This document shows, piece after piece, positions 23,536 through 33,561 of a stretch of DNA of 64,000 nucleotides. How positions within the stretch are numbered: the first letter of the stretch is position 1; each line of letters starts with the position of its first letter. Source of the DNA: Phyllosticta citriasiana (Eukaryota > Ascomycota > Dothideomycetes > Botryosphaeriales > Phyllostictaceae); contig JBBPHT010000007.1 of the NCBI GenBank assembly GCA_038021145.1, forward strand, positions 1,674,001-1,738,000. The letters run 5' to 3'. The notes beneath the pieces are model-generated. The model was not told the origin of the DNA. It did not search any database and saw only the letters and a list, made by a program, of their open reading frames with translations. A program made the translations under genes and the position numbers.

Positions 23536-26500
23536 ATGCCATGCATCCTGTACGCTTCCTCAATGCCGAAGACCTCTGACCACCACGTCCCACTGCGACT
23601 GAATCCTCTCATTCCTCCGATAATCTACGACGTTCCTGCTCCGCCGCCGCATACTCCTAAGTCCCATGGTACATCGTCATCTACTGCGTCGCAGCCAGTT
23701 CAAACTGACAAGCGACAGAATACGAACAAACGCCGCCTGACAAACGCCCTCTACCTCGAAATCTTTCATCGAGACCCTCGTTTGAAAACTTGCCCAGATC
23801 CGCGCTTAATGCAGGTACCAAACGACCGTCCTCCAAGGAACCGCCGAAGCAGCAAAGCCACCCGAGACAAATGAGCCAAGCGCCACCTTGGTCAATGTCG
23901 GGAACAACACCATGGTCGACGGCTGCGCGTCCGCTGTCTGATATCCGCGAAATCACTGAGCCGAGCCTGGCTGAGCTAACCCATTCCAAACCGCTGCCCG
24001 ATACCCCGAAATCTGCCTCTACCGATTTACGCCGAAAATGCTCCCTGACGAGAAAAGGTTCCCTGTTGTCCAGAAAAGGCTCTCTTACTAGGAAAACATC
24101 GCTCAAATCCGCACCTTCCCCGGCGAACAGCTACCACGAACGGCGAGGTCGCCATTCCACTCCTGTCAGGACTCCCGTTAGCGATCATTCCAGTATCTAC
24201 AGTATACCCATTGGAAGTGTGCCTCCCAGGTCATCTTCGCGCAACCGTGGGAGGCGAGCAGTATCCTTACCCCGTGTGTCGTCGTTGGGACCTCCGCCAG
24301 CCCCACCGCGCGGCTTGGGCTTCACCATCCCTAATCGAGGGCAGTCGCGGTCGCCGGTTCGAGAGTATGCCTCGCGCTACGATCCTCTGTCTTCAGACGT
24401 GGTGCAAACCATTCCACCTAGAACCTTTGGAAGAGTTTCATCTGGTGAAATTCTTGAATTTCCAACGCATCGGCATCCGCGAGTGGCCGTCGAATTGCAA
24501 ATTGGCGCACCCCTGTTTGTTGGTGGAGGAAGCCTCGAAGGCAATGTCAAGGTCACTGTCGAGGATGTCGAGAGAACCCGGCATAAGCGGGCCCTCTACA
24601 TTTCTCGCATATCCATCGACCTCCTTGGTGCCGAAGAGATGTGCACTGGCAAAAGAGACATTTTCCTCAATCTTGCCACGGAATTGATTGATGCCGACAA
24701 TCCACCGCCTCTAAACATGGTTGAGTCCCAGAAGCAGTGTTCCCCGACTGATCCCTTTTGGCTGATGAAGCCGTCCGTAACCACGATACCATTCAGCTTG
24801 AGCATGCCACTTGACGTTGGTCCTCCGCCTTTCCAGTCCAAACTTGCTCAAATTCGGTACGTGCTGTGTGCGACGCTGCTCATACGCGACAAGGGGACAC
24901 AGTACCTGGTTCGGACATCACAGGATGTGTCGGTGCTATCCGTCTATGATCGTGAGTCGTGCAGACGTCGAAGAAAGGCACGGCTGACATCAAGCAGCGG
25001 AAAAGGCGTTGATGTCGTTGCCAAGCCCTCTGACCGCATCCGATGAGTACACAAGACCAAGAGGCTCTGCACTCGAGGTTGTCAGAGTCACGGCAGGGCT
25101 TCATCGCCAGGTCTGGGTCAGCGGAACTACCATCTTTGTCGATGTCCACATTGTCAACAACACGCGAAAGAGAATCAAGAAGCTGGAGCTGAATCTGGAA
25201 AGGAATATTTTGTGTTATAACCACGTATGATTGCGACCACTCTATGTATGCAGTCACAAGCTTACAAGTTTCAGACGGCGGCATCAACCAGGGAGAAGTC
25301 GGCGAGCCAGGCACGCATATTCGACAACATCGAGCGTACCGTGCTCAATAAGACAATCATCAAGCCTGGAACTCATGGCTGGTCTGGTGTGGCACCTCAT
25401 TCCACGGATATGCGGACGTGTGGCTTGGAGCTCCCACGTGGACATGCAACTGTCAAATGCGGTAGGTAAGGAGGCCCGCATTTGAAGACGTGTCTGACAT
25501 GTGGTAGGCAAATTCTTTGAAGTGCGGTACTTTCTCAACATTGCTGTGAGCAGCACGCATTCGTAGGAAGCCTTGCCTGGTGTGGTGACGGAATGCTGAC
25601 GCGTGTCAGTAAATTTGTCACTGTACAGCTTCCTATTGTCTTGATTCACATGGTAGTTGAATCCCCGGCAGCTGGAGAGGGGTCGTGGCTGACGTGTCCA
25701 GAACTCCCTCGACGTCGTCCCAAACTCGGTGGCCCAAGTGGCTGCTGCAATTGAGGAGAAGCGCGGCGGTGCTCCAGGAGAGAGGGGCCGCCGTTCCTCC
25801 AGCAGAGGACCATCACGTCGCCCTTCCATTTCCGTCCAAGGACGCGCCTTTGCAGCACCACGAATGCAGAGCCTGGACCGCATGCGCAAGGAAATGGCAG
25901 ACTTGCATGAAGTAGAACAGATTCTCGAACATTCTCCCCGCAAGTACAAGATGGGAGTACAAACGAATCCGCACGGCGGTAAGGAACGAGTTATCCGACG
26001 GGTGCAGTCTGCCGCTGGTGGCATATCGCGACCTTCCAGCAGTAGTGTCAATGACCACAAACCCAAGCCGGATAATAACAGTCTCAACAGCTCGCTCGGC
26101 TTGGGATACGGATATGGTTATGGGTATGGCGGCAATCCCGCAACGTACGCCAACGAGTATACGGCCTTGATTCATGGCGGAAATGCGGGCATGTCGAGCA
26201 GCGAAAATGATCTCCCTTCGTCTCACCAACCGTGTCCTGACTATCCCAACCAACGACAAGTCGGACCCGCTTCATCCACGGCGACACTTCCCAACCCAAA
26301 AACCCATCCCGCAGCCTACGTCACGCCTCCTAACCCGTCCGATGCTCCTGTCGGCGGCCCTCGCAACCCGCGGATCGTGCTCGAGCAGTCGGAGAGTCTG
26401 GAGAGCATGCGCCGACGCCTGCGGCATGTCAAGTCGAACGAGACGACGCGCAGCCAGGCGAGCCAGGGCGGTGGCAGCAACGGCGGCGCGGGGGACCCCT

Positions 26501-27711
26501 CGAATCCGCACCCGCGCATCGGACTGGGCCTGCAGCGCTCTCTGAGCCACGGTGGCCATTCGCGATCTGGCTCCAATGGGTCGTACGCGGGTGGCGGTAG
26601 TGACTGCGGCGGATCCATCCACGCAGGCAAGGGCAGGGGAAGGGAGAATGGCGGCAGTGAATCAACGCGACCAACGGTTCCGCCGCTCGGCCTCGCAGTC
26701 AACCCTGCGGGTGGCATTTCACATTTTCCACTCGTCGGATTCCGCAGCGTAGAATTGGGTCATGGTGGTGGTGGTGGTGGTTCTGGTGGTTCCGGACCTG
26801 GTACTGGTGGCAATCGTCGCGGCCACGCCAGGAGTCGCTCGCGCAACGGCAGCGCTGGCAGCGGCCACGCCAATCTGAATTCGAGCGCCAGCCGCGAGAC
26901 GCTGAGCATGGGCCTGGGTCTGCGCGATGTGACGAATGCGCATACTTCGGCGCATCATGCGCACCATGGGTCGGCTTCGTCGTCGACGGCACATGGCAGT
27001 GGACAGCATAATGCAAACGACCTCCCTCTGCCACCACCGCCGCCGCCGCCTCCTCAGCCTGCCCACGCGCACCCCCAGCCCCTGTCAAACCACGTTTCTC
27101 ATCCTCCTTATCCTCCTCCCCCTCCCCCTGCGCAGCAGCACAGTGGCCATAGCCATGGTGCACCGATGGGAGCTACCCACGGTCATAACTTGCACCCGCC
27201 TTCGTCGTTCTTCAAAGCAGCGCGCCCCTTTACCGAGCGTCCGCTGTGGCGCTTCCCCGTGCCTACGTCGTCGTCCTCTCACCATCACCATTCGCACCAC
27301 GGTCACAGTTTCGCTGCCAACCATCCCCATCTCAATTCCATTCACGGCAGCGGCCTCGGCTTCGGTCTTGGCGGCGTTAACCAGCACCACAACCACAACC
27401 ACACCACCCGCCCCTTTGATCCCGCACCGCCACACCACAGCGCAACACCAACGACAACAACAACCAAACCCACATCCGCACCCACGCACGGTGTTAGCAC
27501 GGCGGCGGCGAATGGCTGGGCTGCAGGCGCGGGCGGTGCCGCCGCCAAAGCTAAGGCGTGGGGCGAGCGCGGTATTGATTGGTTGCTGGGGGATCGCGAG
27601 GAGAGGGAGAAGGAGAGGGAGAAGGAGCGCAGGCGGAGGGATGATAGGGAGAGGTTGAGGGGGTTTGGGGGTGGTGGGGGTGGGGGCGGGGGCGGGGGTG
27701 TGTGGATTTAA
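23536..27711 (+). CDS. Alpha-arrestin-like protein with long disordered tail
   Basis: Seven exons (23536-23668, 23719-24951, 24998-25224, 25275-25461, 25508-25562, 25610-25652, 25702-27711) join in phase to 1,295 residues; a start at 23563 would be nine residues shorter. An arrestin N-domain begins near residue 298 (AVELQIGAPLFVGGGSLEG, RALYISRISIDLLGAEE, PFSLSMPLDVGPPPF) and the arrestin C-domain runs to about 640 (LEVVRVTAGLHRQVWVSG, FVDVHIVNNTRKRIKKLEL, FFEVRYFLNIAVSS, FVTVQLPIVLIHMNS). The N-terminal 290 residues are Ser/Arg/Pro-rich with repeated RKGSL motifs, likely kinase sites. The last 650 residues are low complexity: Gly/Tyr, Gly/Ser, poly-Pro, His-rich, then a charged EREKEREKE segment and a ten-Gly end. 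Alpha-arrestins recruit ubiquitin ligases to plasma-membrane transporters. I see no clear PPxY among the motifs checked. Confidence 0.85.
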
Positions 27712-28411
27712 TTTTAAGGGGACGGAAGGGGGGTTAAGAGAGCATAGGGGAGGTGGTTTTGGGGTCTTTGTCTTTTGGTTTTCTTTTTGGTTGATTGGTT
27801 GGTCGGTTGGTTGATTGGCTGCTTGTCGGTTTGTCTCTCTTGGACTGCCTTGTTGTGAATTGGGGAATTGAGTCTATCTCGATTTTTTTTTCTTTTTTTT
27901 TTTTTTTTTTGGCTTTTGGCTTTTGGCTTTCTCCTGGCGTACGGAGTGTGGACATCACCGCTTGATGGAGTGGAGAGGAATGACTAACGCAGGAAGAAGA
28001 ATGTGAATGTGAGAATCAATATGAATAGATGATAGAAGATAGAAGATATCGTCAACGTGTAGATAGATAAGTAGGTATGGATACGTAGGTATGGATAAAT
28101 AGAACTTACCTACCCTCCTTAGCTCATCTCGATGTTGGTTGTCTCGCTATGGCTCTAGGTAGGTAGGTAGGTTGTAGACGATGCACAGGTTTATTTCTCT
28201 TGAGCGGCATCGTCTTTACCGTGCAGTCAATTCCATTGTTCTTGCCTCCAGCTGCACCTTTGCTGATTCCGGACGCAACCCACATATGCCACGGTGCCGC
28301 AACAATCCAAGTACTCGTCGTTCAACTTGCCACTTCAAAAAGACCAAGACACGCACACGTGTCCAACCATCTCAGCACCCCTCAAACGAACCAACCAACC
28401 AACCAACTTAC
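27712..28411. other. Convergent 3' flanks
   Basis: No gene recognised. Contains a T-rich run at 27886-27910 and GTAGGTATGGATA / TAGG repeats at about 28070-28170. It separates two converging genes and is probably 3' UTR on both sides. Confidence 0.5.
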
Positions 28412-29961
28412 CTACCACTCCCTAATGCCCCCGTCCTCGCCCCAAAACTCCCCACTACTCCACGGCTTGGCCTCGCGCGCCGCCGCCCGCACCTTCTCCT
28501 CGTCCACCTCGATGCCCAAGCCGGGACCCGTCAGCGCGTCGACGTAGCCGTCGCGGACGTCGAAGACGCTGGCGTCGGCGACGTACGAGTCTATGTCGAC
28601 GCTGCCGTCGCCCGACTCGGTGTTGTAGTGGATGCCTTGCGACATTTCTTGGATCACGTGGTTTGGCACGGCGAGGCCGATTTGCAGGCACGCGGCCAGC
28701 GCGATGGGGCCGAGCGGGCAGTGCGGGGCGATGGCGACTATGCAGTTTGAGGTTAGGATGGAGTTGATCAGGGACGATTTCGGTGTTGGTACCATCATAG
28801 GCTTCGGCCATGGCGGCGATTTTGCGCACTTCTGATATGCCGCCGCAGTGGGCGACGTCGGGTTGCAGAATGTCAACTGACGCGTCTAGTAGTGGGGGTC
28901 AGTCACGTAATCAAGAACAGAGTTTTTCCCTGCTTTCGACTCTGCGCTGCGGGCGGGAACGAAGCCGGGGACGCGGGGAGCAGCGAACCCAACCAAGCGC
29001 GTCTGTCGGCGAGCGAGCGAGTGGACGGATGGCCCCGGCGACGGGACGGCACACCCACGGGACGCACATACATACATGCTCACATACCTTGCAGATAACG
29101 CTTGACATCCCAGCGGCTATACAGGCGCTCGCCCAGGGCGACGGGGCACGTGGTGAGGTCGGAAAGCTGCTTGATGCCTTCGGGATGCTCGGACAGCAGC
29201 GGCTCCTCGATGAACAGAGGGTGATGGGGCTCGAGGGCTTTGGCCAGCTGCTTGGCCATGGGCTTGTGGACGCGGCCGTGAAAGTCCATGGCAGCGTCCA
29301 TGCCCAGCGCGCGCACGACGCGCAGGCGCTCGACGGCCGACTCGAGCACCCGCGGCGAGTCGAGCCAGCCCATGTCCTCGGTGGCGTTCATCTTGACGGC
29401 CTTGAAACCTTGGGCCTTGCGGGCCCGCGCCGCGCCTTCGACGTCGCCCGGCCGGTTGCCGCCAATCCACGCGTAGACGGCCACCTTGTTGCGCACCTTG
29501 CCGCCCAGCAGCTGGTGGATGGGCAGCTTGGCCCGCCGGCCCTTGAGGTCCCAGAGCGCAATGTCGATGCCCGCCAGCGCCGACATGAAGACGGGCCCGC
29601 CTCTGTAGAACCCTGATCATGTCAGCTGATGCGAACTGTATGCATGTCTGGGCGGGAGGATTGGCCTTGGCCCCTTCCCCCCCCCCCCTCCCCCCGATGC
29701 CAGTGGTGGTGGTGGTGGTGGTGGTGGGTGTGCGTGTGCTACCGTACCAAGGCGCCATATGTATTGCCATATGTGCTCAATGTCGTCTGCGTCGAAGCCA
29801 ATCAGGCGCGAGGCAAACTCGTTGAGCGTGCCCTCGACGGCCTCGGTGTGACCCTCGAGCGTGGCCTCTCCCCAGCCGTAGTTTGCATCGTCGTCGGTGA
29901 CCTTGACAAACAGCCAGCGCGGGGCGACGCGAAAGTATTCAATGTTCTTGATGGGCGCCAT
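28412..29961 (-). CDS. D-galactonate dehydratase (enolase superfamily, mandelate racemase subgroup)
   Basis: Four exons (29961-29748, 29612-29088, 28885-28793, 28737-28412) join in phase to 385 residues, the length of bacterial DgoD (about 382). The reaction is dehydration of D-galactonate to 2-dehydro-3-deoxy-D-galactonate. The family residues are in place: DFHGRV (metal Asp and acid-base His), FIEEPLLSE (metal Glu), GERLYSRWD (metal Glu), QPDVAHCGG, the catalytic His in APHCPLGPIALA and Glu in QEMSQGIHYN. The N-terminal capping domain contains PRWLFVKV and YGWGEATLEG. The first intron carries CCA repeats and a C/G-rich run. The protein is probably cytosolic. Other acid-sugar dehydratases of the superfamily are possible, but residue-by-residue agreement with DgoD is strong. 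Confidence 0.9.
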
Positions 29962-30462
29962 TGTGGGTTCGTGACGACGAAGAACGTGGCGAGGGTGGAC
30001 TTCAAAACAATGTCACTGGTGGCCGAGGTCGGAGATGGGGCTGTTCTCCATCCGTGATGCTGACGAGATATCCGTCGTTTTTTTTGCGGATTCCCCGCAG
30101 TTGGCGTCGACTCTGTGCGTGCGTGCCCCACAAACTGGATTCCATGCGGTGGGCAGAGGGCGGAGAGCAGCGAGGTGGGTCCCTTCTGGTGGGCTGTGAC
30201 GCTGATTTTCCGGACACTGGAGGAAGTTCTATTTTCTTTTGCAATTGCTTTTCCGAGGTCAGCTGCCGGCCAAATTCATTTTGATAGTTATGGCTTGACG
30301 TTGTTCGGCGCGGGGAAACAAGCAACAACGGTACGCGGGGAATCGCTGGGCTCTGGCCGCCAGTGGGCGTGGGCGTGGGCGTGGGCGTCAGGTCCGTGAG
30401 GTCAGGTCTGCTTTGTTCAGCTTCAGATCCTGACCATCAGACGACACCCGTCCAACCACCTC
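29962..30462. other. Divergent promoter region
   Basis: This 500-base spacer separates the divergently transcribed galactonate dehydratase and metallophosphoesterase genes and should contain both promoters. A hexamer repeat GGGCGT (four copies, about 30365-30388) lies 75 bases before the downstream ATG. Confidence 0.5.
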
Positions 30463-31674
30463 ATGGCCCGCAGGCGAACTCGTTTCGTCTTGATATCAGA
30501 CACGCACAATCAGACGCCCAAGCTGCCAGCCGGCGACGTGCTCATCCACGCAGGAGACCTCTCAAACACGGGCAGCCACTCGGAGCTGCGAAAGACGGTC
30601 GATTGGCTGCAAAAGGCCCCGTTCGAGGTCAAGATTGTGGTCGCGGGTACTCGCCTCTGCGCCGTCATCAAGCCATTGCTGCAGGCCTGCTAACTCGGCG
30701 AGCCTGCAGGCAATCACGACGTGACATTGGACGAGGCCTTTTACGCCGACCACGGCGCACACTTCCACAACCAGCACCCCGAGAACGCCCTCGAGTGCGT
30801 CGACCTGCTGAGGTCAAGCCCCTCCATCACCTACCTGGCACATGAATCGCGAACCGTCGCCCTGCAGAATGGTACCGCATTTTCCGTCTTCGGCAGCCCT
30901 TACTCGCCCTACTGCGGCGCCACTTGGGCCTTTCAGTACCCGCGCGATGACGCCGCCGCCGCCGCTGCTGCAATATGGAACGACATCCCGCTGGATACAG
31001 ACGTGCTGGTGACGCACGCTCCCCCACAGCATCACTGCGATGCCAACGCGACTGGCCATGCCGATGGCTGCAAAGCCCTCCGGGAGGCTCTCTGGCGCAT
31101 CCGACCTTGCATGCACGTCTGCGGGCACAGGCACGAGGGCCGAGGCGCCGAGCGGGTGCGCTGGAAGATCGACCAGCCCATGTTCTCTTCGTATCCGTTG
31201 GAGGAGCGCACTCACATCTGGGCAGACCCGGGGGCGGGAACCAATAAACTGTCGTTGGTCGACCTGAGCGCGAGGGGCGGCAACCCGCTCGACAATGACC
31301 TGGCCCGCTCACAGAATGTCGTGTCGAACAGCGTCTCGTTCTCTGCCTCGCCATCAGCAGCCTCGGATGCAGTCGATTTGGCCTATGCAAACGTCTTTTC
31401 GCAATCGCTCAAACGCAGCCTCAGCAAGAGGAGGCTTGAAGCGCCCCAGCATGCAGTTTTGGGCCAAAATGCGACATCTCAACCAGACGGTCGTGCTGTC
31501 ACGTCGCGACTGGACAGTTGGAACAGCGCAGCCTTGAACGGCAGAATGGGCAGGCGCGAGACTTGCGTCATCAACGCTGCCATCATGGCGCAGAGCTACG
31601 GCCGCGGACCGAAGCGCTTCAACAAGCCGATTGTCGTCGACATTGATCTACCCGAAGCCGACTATTCAGTTTGA
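30463..31674 (+). CDS. Calcineurin-like metallophosphoesterase
   Basis: Two exons (30463-30646, 30710-31674) join through a CTAAC-containing intron to 382 residues. All five motifs of the fold are visible: SDTHN (about 12-16), HAGDLS (about 29-34), GNHD (restored exactly across the splice junction, about 62-65), VTHAPP (about 161) and GHRHEG (about 199). These coordinate a two-metal centre that hydrolyses phosphoesters. The spacing fits the 239FB/MPPED1-type fungal proteins. The last about 130 residues are Ser-rich without a domain. No signal peptide is seen, so a cytosolic enzyme is likely; the substrate is unknown. Confidence 0.87.
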
Positions 31675-31865
31675 TCGTTACCTCGAGGTGGTACGTCTTT
31701 CATCATGCGCGCAGCAGGGCTGGCCGGCAATGGCAAGCATCGTCGTCGTCGACATCATCATGGTGCATGAACTACAGGATACATGAAGGGCTGGCCGGGG
31801 GCAATCAGTACAGCACACGTAGGTTGTTCTTCTTCGTCACCTGCAACGAATCCCATCAGCATCAC

Positions 31866-32858
31866 CTAAGGCAAATCAAGATTCCTCCTCAACCTGGCTA
31901 CATCTTCGTCTTTGGTAATTCTATCGCGTGGATAGATCCAATAGGGGATGCACGGCGGCACTGCCTCGCCCAGGCGACCGCTGCAGCCGAAATCAATCAA
32001 TACGACGCGACCCAGGCTGTCCTGCATGACGTTGCTAGGAGACAGGTCGCCGTGCGAGAATCCGGCATCGTGCAGGCGCTTGACGGCGTGTTTGACCCGG
32101 GCGAGCAAATGAGGAGACTTGGTCAATTGGTAGGGCATCCCGTGTAATTCTTCCATCCGATATCCAACGATCTCGCCCCGATCGCGTATCGGGTCTTCTG
32201 CCACCCTTGGGATGGGCAGGGCGGGATCTACACTTGCCAGCTCGCAAAGGATGCGGTACTCGTGTTGGATGACGGCCACGGCGTCGCTGTTGTCGTGTTG
32301 GGCCAGCTTGATCATGGGCAGCGCGGGCAGCGGGTGCGTTTTGAAACGCCTAATGTGAGCAAAAGCACCATGAGTGACGGCAGTAGAGCGTTGCCAGAGG
32401 AGCACCATTTCGGGACTTTGATTGACGGCCGAGACTTGAATTTTGGGGTCAAGGCTCGAGGGGAAGTTGGAGAGATCCGGGCATGTGGTCGTTCCAGACC
32501 AGGTGATGGAGTAGAGGGTGGACGCGTGGTCGACCTGGCATTTGTAGGTGCCCTGAGGACCGTCTTCGGGCAGCGTCACCGCGACGGCTCCTGGGCTGCT
32601 GTTTAGAGCGGTTGGTGGTGACGTTCGTGAAGCGTACCTGAGGGTGACATTGTCGCGAGCGATGGAAGCTCGAGGACGCTGACGGCTCAAGTAGTGATCG
32701 GGGCAGAATCAGAGGGCATACTCTGGATGCATCTGGAATGCTTCTAGATTGCGCAGAGGGTCCGGTGGTGATGGCAATCAAGTGATCAATGTTGTCGCCG
32801 TGGTACAGAGGTACAGACCTGAGGGCTTGCCACCCGTCGTGAGAGCAGCGGGACGCAT
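31866..32858 (-). CDS. Small protein-kinase-like protein
   Basis: The main exon (32637-31866) encodes a kinase C-lobe: ILCELASVDPALPIPRV, RMEELHGMPYQL, a catalytic loop FSHGDLSPSNVM (HxDxxxxN) and a metal-binding VLIDFGCSG. The N-lobe has HEYRIL and MIKLAQHD but no clear Gly-rich loop. Upstream the reading frame meets a stop. A model with two short exons (32858-32819, 32743-32722) joins in phase to about 277 residues and removes that stop; starting at the ATG at 32732 is an alternative. The short activation segment and truncated end resemble small fungal kinase/phosphotransferase-like proteins, possibly inactive. The domain call is firm; the N-terminus is not. Confidence 0.65.
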
Positions 32859-33561
32859 GGTGAGAAGAGCGTTGGCAGGCTGATGCGGAACGGAACGCAG
32901 GTCGAATCAGATGGGGATAATCGAAGGTTCACTTAGGTCAGTTAGTTCAGTTGGAAGCGCCGGCCGTCGTCGTCACACCACGTCCACCCACCTCAGTTGA
33001 GCGAAAGGCCGTCAGGTCCGTTCCTTGTACCCTCCCTCCCTCCCTGGTCCTCACCGCTTCGCCCCCGGCCGCGGCCGCGGCCGCGGCCCACGCCCAAACC
33101 CAAACAGGCTGGCTGCTCGTCAGCCTTTGCATTCATTCCTCAGCTCTTCTCTGCTCTGCTCTGCTCTACTCTGCTCTGCTTTGCTCTGCTCCCACTCGCT
33201 GCCCGCCAATTTTCTCCAATCCCTCGTCGTCGTCTCGCCACGGTCTCTTCTCGCTGTAAAGTTCCAGTGGGCCCACTGTCAGGGCTGCACGCGTCAGGGC
33301 ACACACATCACATCACATAGGGCACCTCCGCTCAACCGCCAACCTCTCTCCACCATCGTCAGCCCCCCTTTCAGCCCGGCGTCTCCAACCAAAAGACGGC
33401 CATCTCAACCTTTTTTCTCCCTCTGCCAATTCATCCTCTACACCTTCCCACGCTAGTCCAACCTCTCCGACTCTCCAACCGTTTCCCCAGCCACCTTGAC
33501 TCCACCGCTGCACATGCGCACCACCCTCGCCGACTCTTCCTAACCCACCGCAACCACCGCC
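32859..33561. other. Divergent promoter region with CTCTG microsatellite
   Basis: Contains a GGCCGC run (about 33069-33091) and a CTCTG/CTGCT pentamer tract (about 33146-33192), then a CT/CA-rich leader up to the J-protein ATG. No coding region seen. Confidence 0.5.
33146..33192. repeat. CTCTG pentanucleotide microsatellite
   Basis: About nine copies of CTCTG/GCTCT with a few substitutions, pyrimidine-rich, in the leader region of the J-domain gene. Confidence 0.8.
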
